Origin: an uncultured Clostridia bacterium
GTDB lineage: Bacteria > Bacillota > Clostridia > Oscillospirales > Acutalibacteraceae
Reading direction: 5' to 3'
Length of the DNA stretch: 15,434 nucleotides
Assembly: GCA_945971755.1 (NCBI GenBank)
Contig: CAMFPJ010000024.1
Span: 1-15,434 of the forward strand
Shown here in pieces: positions 1-7,568 of the stretch (within the stretch, counting starts at the first letter, position 1; every line of letters starts with the position of its first letter). A model generated the notes under the pieces. The model worked only from the letters and a program-made list of their open reading frames with translations, searched no databases and had not been told where the DNA came from. A program made the translations under genes and the position numbers.

Positions 1-26
1 TTAAAAATTCCAACCGAAGTTTTAAT

Positions 27-386
27 ATGAAAAAAATGAATTTTTATGTTTGCCCAATTTGCGGAAATGTGATGACAGGCACAGGCGAAGCGGTAATCAG
101 TTGCTGCGGAGTTACTCTGCCTCCTCTCACGGCTGAAGTTCCTGACAAAAATCACGAAATAACGTTAGAAACGGTTGAAGATGAATACTTTATTTCCGTT
201 TCACACGAAATGAGCAAAAGCCATTTTATTTCATTTATCGGTGCGGTTACCGATACGGGCTTTCAAATTATAAAGCTTTATCCCGAAGGTATGGCCGAAG
301 CAAGAATTAAAATAAACCGAACACACAAAATTGTGTATTACTGCAACCGCCACGGGCTTTTTGAATTAAGCACAAGAAAAAAGTAG
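27..386 (+). CDS. Desulfoferrodoxin-type superoxide reductase (two-iron)
   Basis: This 119-residue cytoplasmic protein is predicted to reduce superoxide to hydrogen peroxide, drawing electrons from rubredoxin-like carriers, and so protect an anaerobe from oxygen. The N-terminal desulforedoxin-like centre I is complete: Cys9, Cys12, Cys26 and Cys27 form the CxxC...CC site. The C-terminal catalytic centre II is also complete: His43, His60, His66, Cys106 and His109, the last pair in a C-N-R-H-G-L-F motif close to the family's CNxHGLW. The Glu-Lys pair that precedes the first iron-ligand histidine in classical enzymes is absent; the residues here are Lys41-Asn42-His43. I kept the first ATG, but no clear Shine-Dalgarno precedes it, and a second in-frame ATG lies at position 36. 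The promoter is outside the window. A terminator follows directly. The fold and metal sites are convincing; activity is inferred. Confidence 0.9.
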   Translation: MKKMNFYVCPICGNVMTGTGEAVISCCGVTLPPLTAEVPDKNHEITLETVEDEYFISVSHEMSKSHFISFIGAVTDTGFQIIKLYPEGMAEARIKINRTHKIVYYCNRHGLFELSTRKK

Positions 387-388
387 AG

Positions 389-416
389 AATATCCACCCT
401 GTGTGGATATTTTTTA
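389..416 (+). terminator. Intrinsic terminator after superoxide reductase gene
   Basis: A perfect 9-bp stem (389-397 pairs with 403-411) encloses the 5-base loop CCTGT. The 3' arm runs into a T-rich tract, 410-415. It starts 3 bases after the stop codon and separates this gene from the metF operon. Confidence 0.85.
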
Positions 417-427
417 TTGTGAATTTA

Positions 428-456
428 TTGAAAGAAAAAAGCATTAGTGTTATAAT
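428..456 (+). promoter_or_regulatory. Sigma-A type promoter of the metF-metH operon
   Basis: The -35 box is TTGAAA at 428-433 and the -10 box is a perfect TATAAT at 451-456, separated by exactly 17 bases. A TG at 448-449 makes it an extended -10 promoter. Transcription would start near 463, leaving a leader of only about 30 bases before the metF start. That is too short for a cobalamin or SAM riboswitch, so no such control is visible here. Confidence 0.8.
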
Positions 457-493
457 TACGATTTAAGATATTCTTGCAGAGAGGGTTTTGCAA

Positions 494-1381
494 ATGCGAA
501 TTGTTGATATTTTGAACTCCGAAAAAATGTCACTTTCTTTTGAGGTGTTTCCGCCAAAGAAAGAAACTTCTTTTGAAAGTGTTAAATCGGCCACGGAAGA
601 AATTGCAAGTCTTTCGCCGTCTTTTATGAGCGTAACTTACGGTGCAGGCGGCGGAACAAGTGAATACACACTTGCTATTGCTAAAAATATTAAAGAAAAA
701 TACGGCGTTCCGATGTTATCTCACCTTACCTGTGTTTCGTCAGACAAAGAACTTGTAAAAAAGAGAATTGAAGATATGAAAAAAGCGGGCATTACTAATG
801 TAATGGCACTTCGCGGTGACTTAACCCCCGAACTGTCAGAAAGTGACAGAAGCACTTGGAACTACGCTCACGCTGTTGATTTAATCAGAGAACTTCGAGA
901 GAGCGGTGACTTTTGCATCGGTGCAGCATGCTACCCGGAAATTCATCCTGAAAGCAAAAATCAGAAGGAAGACATTAAATACTTAAAAGAAAAAGTTGAC
1001 GCAGGCACAGATTTCCTTACTACTCAAATGGTGTTTGACAACAACCTTTTCTTTAATTTCCTCTACAAAATCCGTGAAGCAGGAATAACAGTTCCGGTGC
1101 TGCCCGGAATTATGCCGATTACGAATGCTAATCAGGTTGAACGGGCAATTAAACTCTCGGGAGCATTTATGCCTCAGCGTTTTAAGGCTATGGTTGACAA
1201 ATTCGGCTCCTCGCCGGAAGCTATGAAACAAGCCGGAATTGCTTATGCTACCGACCAGATTATTGACCTTTACGCAAACGGAATTACCAATGTTCACGTT
1301 TATTCAATGAACAAACCCGATATTGCAAAAGGTATCAGCACTAATCTTTCAAACATTTTAGGACGCACATTTACGGAGTAA
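494..1381 (+). CDS. metF: 5,10-methylenetetrahydrofolate reductase
   Basis: This 295-residue flavoprotein reduces 5,10-methylene-THF to 5-methyl-THF, the methyl donor for methionine synthase. Its length matches the usual bacterial MetF of about 295 residues. Visible family motifs are FEVFPPK near the N-terminus (with the catalytic-type Glu), SVTYGAGGG, HLTC, ALRGDL (flavin/folate-binding Asp), GAACYPEIHPE, DFLTTQMVFDN and PGIMPI. I chose ATG at 494 because AGAGAGGG (478-485) lies 8 bases upstream. An in-frame TTG at 488 is only 2 bases from that site and is unlikely. It is the first gene of an operon with the methionine synthase genes, 3 bases before the next start, which fits biosynthetic methionine formation better than a Wood-Ljungdahl role. 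The reductant (NADH or ferredoxin) cannot be read from the sequence. Confidence 0.95.
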   Translation: MRIVDILNSEKMSLSFEVFPPKKETSFESVKSATEEIASLSPSFMSVTYGAGGGTSEYTLAIAKNIKEKYGVPMLSHLTCVSSDKELVKKRIEDMKKAGITNVMALRGDLTPELSESDRSTWNYAHAVDLIRELRESGDFCIGAACYPEIHPESKNQKEDIKYLKEKVDAGTDFLTTQMVFDNNLFFNFLYKIREAGITVPVLPGIMPITNANQVERAIKLSGAFMPQRFKAMVDKFGSSPEAMKQAGIAYATDQIIDLYANGITNVHVYSMNKPDIAKGISTNLSNILGRTFTE

Positions 1382-1384
1382 AAA

Positions 1385-2074
1385 ATGCAGGAAAATACTG
1401 TTTTCGTCAGAAAATTTAATACGGAAGACATTTCCCCGATTAACGAAAATGAAGTTTGGAGATATGCCGGTTACTTCGGAAAGACCTACAAAATCGAAAG
1501 TGAACTTAAAAAGGCTTTTGAGGAAGTTAAGGAAGAATTAAAAGACTCTTTTTATTATAAGGTTTGCTTCAGAAGAATGGCAAGAAATTGCGATGATTTA
1601 TCGTTTATGGGTAAGTCAAAATCGCTCTCACGCTTTCTTTGTGACTCGGACGAAGTTATTATTTTTGCCGCCACCGTAGGAGTTGAAATTGACCGCCGTA
1701 TTTCAAAATTAGGCAAAATTTCGCCTCTAAAAATGACGTTGGCTAACGCCTTGGGCGCTGAAAGAATCGAAGCCCTTTGCGACGCCTTTTGCGGTGAAAT
1801 TGCAAAGAAAATGAGAAGCGAAAATCTGTTTTGTACCAAGCGTTTTTCCCCGGGATACGGCGATTTGCCGCTTTCCGCACAAAAAGATTTTTTCGCTCTG
1901 TTAGACCCGAGCAGAAAAATCGGTTTATCACTTAATGAAAGTCTTTTAATGTCGCCGTCAAAATCGGTAACTGCGATTTTCGGACTTACTAAAGTCAGCA
2001 CGGAAAATTCATCACGCAAATGTGAAAACTGCGACAACTTAAATTGCGAATTCAGAAAGCAGGACACAAAATGA
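1385..2074 (+). CDS. Stand-alone methionine synthase reactivation-domain protein
   Basis: This 229-residue protein corresponds to the C-terminal activation domain of E. coli MetH, encoded here as a separate gene. In the fused enzyme this domain binds S-adenosylmethionine and remethylates the cobalamin after it oxidises to cob(II)alamin. The diagnostic motif is RFSPGYGDLPLS near the middle, equivalent to the RxxPGY SAM-binding motif of MetH. The C-terminus carries a cysteine motif, C-x2-C-x4-C-x-F-R, seen in clostridial stand-alone versions and possibly metal-binding. The start ATG follows metF by 3 bases, with GGAG inside the end of metF as ribosome binding site. The gene ends in an ATGA overlap with metH, so translational coupling and an equimolar complex with MetH are likely. 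Split arrangements of this kind are known from Thermotoga and many Clostridia. Confidence 0.88.
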   Translation: MQENTVFVRKFNTEDISPINENEVWRYAGYFGKTYKIESELKKAFEEVKEELKDSFYYKVCFRRMARNCDDLSFMGKSKSLSRFLCDSDEVIIFAATVGVEIDRRISKLGKISPLKMTLANALGAERIEALCDAFCGEIAKKMRSENLFCTKRFSPGYGDLPLSAQKDFFALLDPSRKIGLSLNESLLMSPSKSVTAIFGLTKVSTENSSRKCENCDNLNCEFRKQDTK

Positions 2075-4479
2075 ACGTTTTAGATTATGTAAAAAACAAC
2101 TTAACATATTTAGACGGCGGAATGGGTACCCTTTTGCAAAATCAAGGGCTTAAGCCGGGCGAACTACCGGAGAGATGGAACATTTCACACCCCGAGATTA
2201 TCACAAGCATTCACAAGTCATATTACGACGCTGGTTCTAACATAATCTGCACTAATACATTCGGCGCAAACTGCTTGAAATTCGGCTCGGAAGAACTTGA
2301 ACTCATCATTAAAGCGGCTGTCGGAAATGCCAAAAAAGCAAGAGAAGAAAGCACAGGAAAGCAGGAAAAATTTATCGCGTTAGATATAGGTTCTCTCGGT
2401 AAGCTGCTCAAACCATATGGTGACTTGGACTTTGAAGATGCGGTAAAAGCATACGCCAAAACCGTTAAAATAGGCGCAAAGTACGGAGTTGACCTTGTTT
2501 TCATTGAAACAATGAATGACTCTCTTGACACAAAGGCGGCACTGCTTGCGGTTAAAGAGAACTGCAATTTGCCTGTATTTGTATCAAACGCTTACGGTGA
2601 GGACGGCAAGCTTATGACGGGTGCGTGTGCCTCGGCAATGGTTGCAATGCTTGAGGGTATGGGTGCGGACGCTGTGGGCGCAAACTGTTCGCTGGGGCCC
2701 GGTCAGCTCAAAGGAGTTGTGGAAGAATATTTGGAATATGCCTCTGTACCCGTTTTATTAAAGCCAAATGCGGGGCTTCCCAAGAGCGCAGACGGAAAGA
2801 CCTATTACGATGTTTTGCCCGATGATTTTTCGGATACAATGAAAGAATATGCAACCCTCGGTATAAGAATTTTGGGCGGTTGCTGCGGAACCGACCCTGA
2901 CTATATAAAGGCTACGGTTGAGAAAACCTCAAATATTACTCCAAAGCCCGTTACTTACAAAAACAGAACTTTGGTTTCGTCATACACTCACGCAGTTGAG
3001 TTCACCGATAAACCTGTCCTTATCGGTGAAAGAATTAACCCTACGGGTAAAAAATTATTTAAGGAAGCGCTCCGAAATAACAACATTGACTACATTTTGA
3101 ACGAGGGACTTCGCCAGGAGGAAAAGGGCGTTCATATTTTAGACGTTAACGTAGGTCTTCCCGAAATTGACGAAGCAGAAATGCTTAAAAAAGTCTGCTT
3201 TGAGCTTCAGGCAATTATTGACCTCCCCCTTCAAATTGACACAACCGACATTACGGCAATGGAAGCGGCTCTTCGCCGCTACAACGGCAAGGCAATGGTG
3301 AACTCCGTTAACGGTAAAGAAGAAAATATGCGTGAGGTTTTTCCCCTTGTTAAAAAATACGGCGGACTCGTTGTGTGCCTGACTTTAGACGAGGACGGAA
3401 TTCCCGAAACTGCCGAAAAAAGAGTTGAAATTGCAAAGAAAATCATTAAGGTTGCCGCAGAATACGGCATTGCGAAAAAAGATTTGATTTTTGATACCCT
3501 TGCAATGACAATCAGTGCAGATAAAAACAGTGCAAAGGCAACCTTGAAATCTCTTAACATTATTAAAAACGAACTGGGCTGTCACACATCTCTCGGTGTT
3601 TCCAATGTTTCGTTCGGCCTGCCGAACCGTGACGCCGTCAACGGTACATTCTTCACCCTTGCCCTTGAAAACGGACTTTCTGCAGCAATTATGAACCCCA
3701 ATTCAAACGAAATGATGAAAAGTTACTACTCCTTTAAGGCACTTAAAGGGCTGGATGAAAACTGCGAAGATTTCATTAAAAATATTGAAAAATATATGAC
3801 TGTTTCTGCACCTGTTGCCGTGCAAGTCACAGGTGAAAAGGCAGAAAAAGGCGAAAGCGAACTTCAGCACGCAGTTGTAAAGGGACTTAAAGAAAAGGCA
3901 GCAAATATTACAAGTGTTTTGCTTAAAGACACAGACCCTCTTAAAATCGTAAATGAGCAGATTATTCCTGCACTTGACATTGTGGGAAAGGGCTTTGAAA
4001 ACAAGACTATGTACCTGCCGCAGCTTTTAATGAGTGCAGAGGCGGCACAGTCCGCATTTGAGAAAATCAAAGCAAAAATGAGCGAAAGTTCCTCAAAAAC
4101 AGTTTCAAAAGGCAAAATTGTTATTGCCACGGTTCAGGGCGATATTCACGATATCGGCAAAAACATCGTAAAGCTTATCTTGGAAAACTACAGCTTTGAA
4201 GTGTTCGATTTAGGCAAAGATGTACCCCCTGAAAAAATCGTTGAAGAAGCAATAAAGCAAAAGGCTCCCATAGTGGGTCTCAGCGCTCTGATGACGACAA
4301 CTGTTCCCGCTATGGCGGAAACAATCAAACAGCTTAAAGAACACGCACCGAATGTGAAAACAATCGTGGGCGGTGCAGTTTTAACGCAGGAATATGCTGA
4401 CAGTATCGGTGCTGACTTTTACGCAAAGGATGCAATGGAAACTGTCAGGTACAGTGCGGAAATTGTTGAAAAATCTTAA
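2071..4479 (+). CDS. metH: Cobalamin-dependent methionine synthase lacking the activation domain
   Basis: This 802-residue enzyme transfers the methyl group of 5-methyl-THF through cobalamin to homocysteine, giving methionine. Domains in order: homocysteine S-methyltransferase barrel (about 1-300) with zinc ligands Cys206, Cys271 and Cys272 (GANCS and GGCCG motifs); pterin-binding domain from about 315 (GERINPTGKK, SNVSFGLPNRD); four-helix cap (about 570-660); and a cobalamin-binding Rossmann domain with the base-off motif D691-I-H693-D-I-G696, His693 being the cobalt ligand. It stops after the cobalamin domain. E. coli MetH is about 1227 residues because it carries the activation domain, which here is the preceding gene. 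I chose ATG 2071: it overlaps the previous stop (ATGA) and has AGGA 6 bases upstream. A TTG at 2044 lies inside the preceding gene and has no ribosome binding site. Confidence 0.95.
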   Translation: MNVLDYVKNNLTYLDGGMGTLLQNQGLKPGELPERWNISHPEIITSIHKSYYDAGSNIICTNTFGANCLKFGSEELELIIKAAVGNAKKAREESTGKQEKFIALDIGSLGKLLKPYGDLDFEDAVKAYAKTVKIGAKYGVDLVFIETMNDSLDTKAALLAVKENCNLPVFVSNAYGEDGKLMTGACASAMVAMLEGMGADAVGANCSLGPGQLKGVVEEYLEYASVPVLLKPNAGLPKSADGKTYYDVLPDDFSDTMKEYATLGIRILGGCCGTDPDYIKATVEKTSNITPKPVTYKNRTLVSSYTHAVEFTDKPVLIGERINPTGKKLFKEALRNNNIDYILNEGLRQEEKGVHILDVNVGLPEIDEAEMLKKVCFELQAIIDLPLQIDTTDITAMEAALRRYNGKAMVNSVNGKEENMREVFPLVKKYGGLVVCLTLDEDGIPETAEKRVEIAKKIIKVAAEYGIAKKDLIFDTLAMTISADKNSAKATLKSLNIIKNELGCHTSLGVSNVSFGLPNRDAVNGTFFTLALENGLSAAIMNPNSNEMMKSYYSFKALKGLDENCEDFIKNIEKYMTVSAPVAVQVTGEKAEKGESELQHAVVKGLKEKAANITSVLLKDTDPLKIVNEQIIPALDIVGKGFENKTMYLPQLLMSAEAAQSAFEKIKAKMSESSSKTVSKGKIVIATVQGDIHDIGKNIVKLILENYSFEVFDLGKDVPPEKIVEEAIKQKAPIVGLSALMTTTVPAMAETIKQLKEHAPNVKTIVGGAVLTQEYADSIGADFYAKDAMETVRYSAEIVEKS

Positions 4480-4494
4480 AACCGAGGCTTAAAA

Positions 4495-4872
4495 ATAGGT
4501 AAAAAAGAGTTAGCAAAAAGATATATATTATTTATTCTCGGTCTGTTTTTTGCCGGGGTTGGCGTTGCCTTTACCAAGCACGGTGAACTCGGCGTTTCGC
4601 CCATTTCGTCAGTTGCCAATGTAATTATGAACTCGGGCGAGGCAATAGTTAAAGCGATTTCATTCAAAGCGCAAAAGGAATTCGGCAATGTTAAAGTTGC
4701 TTTTGATATATCCTGCGTAGCCCTTTCGATTATTCTTTCTCTTTTATTCTTTAACCTTAAAATTGTAGGCACAAGAGAGGGTACAATTATTTCAGCGGTA
4801 CTTACGGGTTTTGTTGTGAAATTCTTCACAAAACTTATTCAAAAGCCTCTTGAGAATATCCTGACAAAATAA
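4495..4872 (+). pseudogene. Internally deleted YczE-like membrane protein, start codon lost
   Basis: An open frame of 125 codons follows metH by 15 bases. Its first 40 or so residues (RYILFILGLFFAGVGVAF, then GVSPISS) look like the first membrane helix and following loop of YczE/YyaS-family integral membrane proteins (COG2364, about 210-230 residues). From residue 45 it resembles the C-terminal third of the same family: a GEAIVKAI segment, KEFGNVKVAFD, a hydrophobic helix, GTREGTIISA and VVKFF. Roughly 90-105 residues of the middle appear to be missing, joined in frame. GAGG (4484-4487) lies 7 bases before an ATA codon at 4495, where an ATG would be expected; no ATG, GTG or TTG occurs in frame before 4627. 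Start loss plus internal deletion argues for a pseudogene. The alternative is a minimal protein initiated at ATA or at the internal ATG 4627. Family assignment is from remembered motifs. Confidence 0.7.
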
Positions 4873-4886
4873 ATTCCGAAAATAGT

Positions 4887-4916
4887 AAACCACTATCCGA
4901 ACAGATAGTGGTTTTC
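4887..4916 (+). terminator. Intrinsic terminator of the metF-metH operon
   Basis: A perfect 11-bp stem (4887-4897 with 4904-4914) has a 6-base loop, CGAACA, and TTTT at 4912-4915. The A-rich 5' flank means it could also work, less well, for transcripts from the - strand amidohydrolase gene. The remaining 118 bases up to 5034 are AT-rich and hold no other structure I can support. Confidence 0.88.
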
Positions 4917-5034
4917 TGTATATTTATGCAAATTTACTGAATTTTTACTCATAATTTCTATCGACAAAATACGCGCTGTTTCCTTGACTTGAACAGGGAT
5001 TTTGTGGTATTGTATTTGTAATTGTTTTTTGCTT

Positions 5035-5832
5035 TTACAGATGTAATAATTTACAGGCATTACCTGAGAAAATCTTTTCAGTTTCTTTATGGGAAAAGCC
5101 GTATGAATTTATTATTTCAATAAAGTGTTTTTGGTCTGCCCACGGGGAGTCGGTTGCAAAAAGAATTTTATCTGCTCCGTGGCAGTTTATTATTTCTCTG
5201 CACTTTTCGGTGTAGCGGTCAAGCACAAAAGAGGTGTCAAAATAAACGGGCTTTCCGCAAAGTTTTTCAAGCACTTCATCGGGCAAGTCGCAACCGCCCA
5301 TGTGAGCAAGAATCAGTTTGTTGTCAATTATTCCCGAAAGTTCGTCAAGAACCTTTAAGACCATATTGGGTGTGCAGTGAACGTCCCGGGGGTAACCGAT
5401 GTCAATTCCCGCGTGAGTTACTACGAGCAAATCTCTCTTTGCCGCCTCTCTTAAAATACGAACATAGCGCGGGTCGTCAAAATAAACTCCTTGGTAATCG
5501 GGGTGAATTTTAATACCCCTTAACCCGTGAGCTTTAATACCTTCAAGTATTTCTTCAATGTTTTCTGAGTCGGGGTGAATTGCACCGAAGAAAACAATAC
5601 CGTCCATGCCGTTTTTCTCAAAACTGAGTTTGTTTATTGACTCTACTTGCTTTGGAAGCGTGGCAACGGGCAAAACAACGCTTATATCTACTCCGCTTTG
5701 CTTTTGAGTTTCAATTAAGGCTGAAAGCGTGCCCTCTCTGTAAGGTTTTGTGTTACCTTTTTCAGATAAATAGGCAATAGTCTGTGCGGCTATTTTTTCA
5801 GGGAATGTGTGAGTATGAAAATCAATAATCAT
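5035..5832 (-). CDS. Metal-dependent amidohydrolase (amidohydrolase 2 family)
   Basis: This 265-residue cytoplasmic protein has the TIM-barrel metal-site pattern of the amidohydrolase superfamily: H6-x-H8 after the first strand, a GIKIHPD segment with His110, VVTHAG with His140, LAHMGG with His177, and FATDSPW with Asp228. This matches the amidohydrolase 2 group, which includes ACMSD-like decarboxylases and hydrolases of aromatic acids; the substrate cannot be read from the sequence. It is slightly short for the group (usually 270-340). The start is supported by GGAGA (5841-5845 on the complementary strand) 8 bases upstream. It is divergent from the aryl-acid operon with a 73-base shared intergenic region, so common control or a related substrate is possible but unproven. 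Confidence 0.82.
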   Translation of the reverse strand: MIIDFHTHTFPEKIAAQTIAYLSEKGNTKPYREGTLSALIETQKQSGVDISVVLPVATLPKQVESINKLSFEKNGMDGIVFFGAIHPDSENIEEILEGIKAHGLRGIKIHPDYQGVYFDDPRYVRILREAAKRDLLVVTHAGIDIGYPRDVHCTPNMVLKVLDELSGIIDNKLILAHMGGCDLPDEVLEKLCGKPVYFDTSFVLDRYTEKCREIINCHGADKILFATDSPWADQKHFIEIINSYGFSHKETEKIFSGNACKLLHL

Positions 5833-5866
5833 TCAAAAATCTCCTGTTTAGTAACTTACAGGAAAT

Positions 5867-5895
5867 ATTATACACCAAAAACATTAATATTAAAA
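5867..5895 (-). promoter_or_regulatory. Probable promoter of the amidohydrolase gene
   Basis: On the - strand a perfect TATAAT -10 box lies at 5872-5867. The best -35 at 17-base spacing is TTTTAA (5895-5890), a weak match. A start near 5860 would leave a leader of about 28 bases containing the GGAGA site. A 6-bp inverted repeat (TCCTGT at 5842-5847 with ACAGGA at 5858-5863, 10-base spacer) lies between this -10 and the gene start and could be an operator, but it overlaps the Shine-Dalgarno. I cannot identify a good + strand promoter for the divergent operon in this gap. Confidence 0.45.
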
Positions 5896-5905
5896 GGTGA
5901 ATTTA

Positions 5906-7540
5906 ATGACAATCGTAGATTTATTAGAAAAAAACAGTCGTGAACTGGGTGACGAAATCGCTTTGGTTGAGATTAACCCCGAAATTTCCGACAATCGCCG
6001 ACTTACCTGGCGTGACTATGAACTTGTTCAGCCAACCGAACGCTCATATTACAGAACAGAGATTAGTTGGACTGTTTTTAACGAGAAAGCAAACCGTTTT
6101 GCAAACGCTTTAATGGGCCTTGGCATCGGCAAAGGTGACAAGGTAGCAATACTTCTTATGAACTGTCTTGAATGGCTTCCCATTTATTTCGGTATTCTCA
6201 AAACAGGCGCTATGGCAGTTCCCCTTAACTTCCGTTATTCCGCTGACGAGATTAAGTACTGCGTTGAACTCGCTGAATCAGATATGCTTGTTTTCGGCCC
6301 GGAATTCATCGGCAGAGTTGAAAAAATTGCAGACGAAATCAGTCAGAACAGACTGCTTATTTATGTTGGTGACGGTTGTCCCTCATTTGCGGAGAATTAC
6401 CACGCTCTCTCCGCTGATTGCAGTAGCGCTAACCCGAATATTCCTCTCACAGAGGACGATTATGCGGCAATTTACTTTTCATCGGGCACAACGGGCTTCC
6501 CGAAAGCAATTCTTCACAAGCACCGTTCGCTCATTCACTCTTGCAGAGTTGAGCAAAACCACCATTCGCAGCAGCATGAAGACGTTTTTCTTTGCATTCC
6601 TCCCCTTTACCACACAGGCGCAAAAATGCATTGGTTCGGCTCACTTTTAAGCGGCTCAAAAGCAGTTCTTCTCAAAGGTACAAAGCCTGAGTTTATTCTT
6701 GACGCCGCATCAAAGGAAAAATGCACAATCGTTTGGCTTTTAGTGCCGTGGGCACAGGATATTCTCAATGCTCTTGACTCAGGGGCGCTTAAGCTTTCCG
6801 ACTATGACCTTTCCGCTTGGCGGCTTATGCACATCGGTGCTCAGCCTGTTCCCCAAAGCCTTATTAAGCATTGGCTTGAGTATTTTCCAAATCATCAATA
6901 TGACACAAACTACGGACTTTCGGAGTCAATCGGCCCCGGGGCCGTTCACCTTGGTGTTGAAAATGTACATAAAGTAGGCGCAATCGGTGTTCCGGGCTAC
7001 GGCTGGGAAGTTAAAATTGTTGACGAAAACGGCAACGAAGTAAAAGGCCAGGATGTAGGCGAACTTATCTTAAAGGGTGACGGCGTTATGGAGTGTTACT
7101 ACAACGACCCTGAAGCAACCGCAAAAACGCTTAAAGACGGCTGGCTTTACACAGGCGACATGGCTATGAAAGATGAAGACGGCTTTATCTTCCTTGTTGA
7201 CAGAAAGAAAGACGTTATTATTACAGGCGGTGAAAACCTTTACCCTGTTCAGATTGAAGATTTTATCCGTACAAACAACAAGGTTTCCGACGTTGCGGTT
7301 ATCGGTCTTCCCGATGAAAGACTCGGCGAAATTGCCGCCGCTATCATTAAAATTAAAGACGGAATGGAAGCTTCCGAAGAAGAAATTAACGAATTTTGCC
7401 TCGGAATGCCCCGTTACAAGCGTCCGCGGAAAATTATTTTTGCAGATGTTCCCCGCAACCCCACAGGGAAAATCGAAAAGCCGTTACTTCGCAAGATTTA
7501 CGGCGCAGAGCACTTAATTTCAGACCAAAATGAGAGATAA
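5906..7540 (+). CDS. AMP-forming acyl-CoA/aryl-CoA ligase
   Basis: This 544-residue member of the adenylate-forming (ANL) superfamily converts a carboxylic acid, ATP and CoA to acyl-CoA, AMP and PPi. The core motifs are all present: P-loop SSGTTG at 192-197 followed by PK, YGLSES (A5; Ser replaces the more usual Thr), LYTGD (A7), DRKKDVIITGGENLYP (A8), and the catalytic lysine in PTGK (Lys522). Residues around 25-55 form an insertion before the usual N-terminal NEKANRFANAL helix. I chose ATG 5906 because AGGTGA (5895-5900) sits 5 bases upstream; a GTG at 5897 lies inside that site. It is the first gene of the symporter-iorAB-ligase-ACT operon, so an aryl or branched/short-chain acid from amino acid metabolism is the likely substrate. 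Motifs do not distinguish fatty from aromatic acids. Confidence 0.9.
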   Translation: MTIVDLLEKNSRELGDEIALVEINPEISDNRRLTWRDYELVQPTERSYYRTEISWTVFNEKANRFANALMGLGIGKGDKVAILLMNCLEWLPIYFGILKTGAMAVPLNFRYSADEIKYCVELAESDMLVFGPEFIGRVEKIADEISQNRLLIYVGDGCPSFAENYHALSADCSSANPNIPLTEDDYAAIYFSSGTTGFPKAILHKHRSLIHSCRVEQNHHSQQHEDVFLCIPPLYHTGAKMHWFGSLLSGSKAVLLKGTKPEFILDAASKEKCTIVWLLVPWAQDILNALDSGALKLSDYDLSAWRLMHIGAQPVPQSLIKHWLEYFPNHQYDTNYGLSESIGPGAVHLGVENVHKVGAIGVPGYGWEVKIVDENGNEVKGQDVGELILKGDGVMECYYNDPEATAKTLKDGWLYTGDMAMKDEDGFIFLVDRKKDVIITGGENLYPVQIEDFIRTNNKVSDVAVIGLPDERLGEIAAAIIKIKDGMEASEEEINEFCLGMPRYKRPRKIIFADVPRNPTGKIEKPLLRKIYGAEHLISDQNER

Positions 7541-7568
7541 TCTCATTTCAAAATAAAGGAGAATGAAA

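Noticed and set aside
457..493. Possible cobalamin or SAM riboswitch upstream of metF
   Set aside because: The leader after the promoter is only about 30 bases, far too short for either riboswitch class.
4476..4829. 117-codon - strand open frame opposite the YczE-like remnant
   Set aside because: The + strand frame carries recognisable membrane-protein family motifs; the opposite frame shows none and is a shadow.
4984..5013. TTGACT and TATTGT with an 18-base spacer on the + strand, resembling a promoter
   Set aside because: It would only transcribe antisense into the amidohydrolase gene, the -10 match is weak, and such pairs are common in AT-rich DNA. No sense feature follows it.
7531..7545. 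Small hairpin TGAGA...TCTCA overlapping the acyl-CoA ligase stop codon
   Set aside because: Only 5 bp, no T tract, and the symporter gene follows 28 bases later with a strong ribosome binding site, so it is not a convincing terminator.
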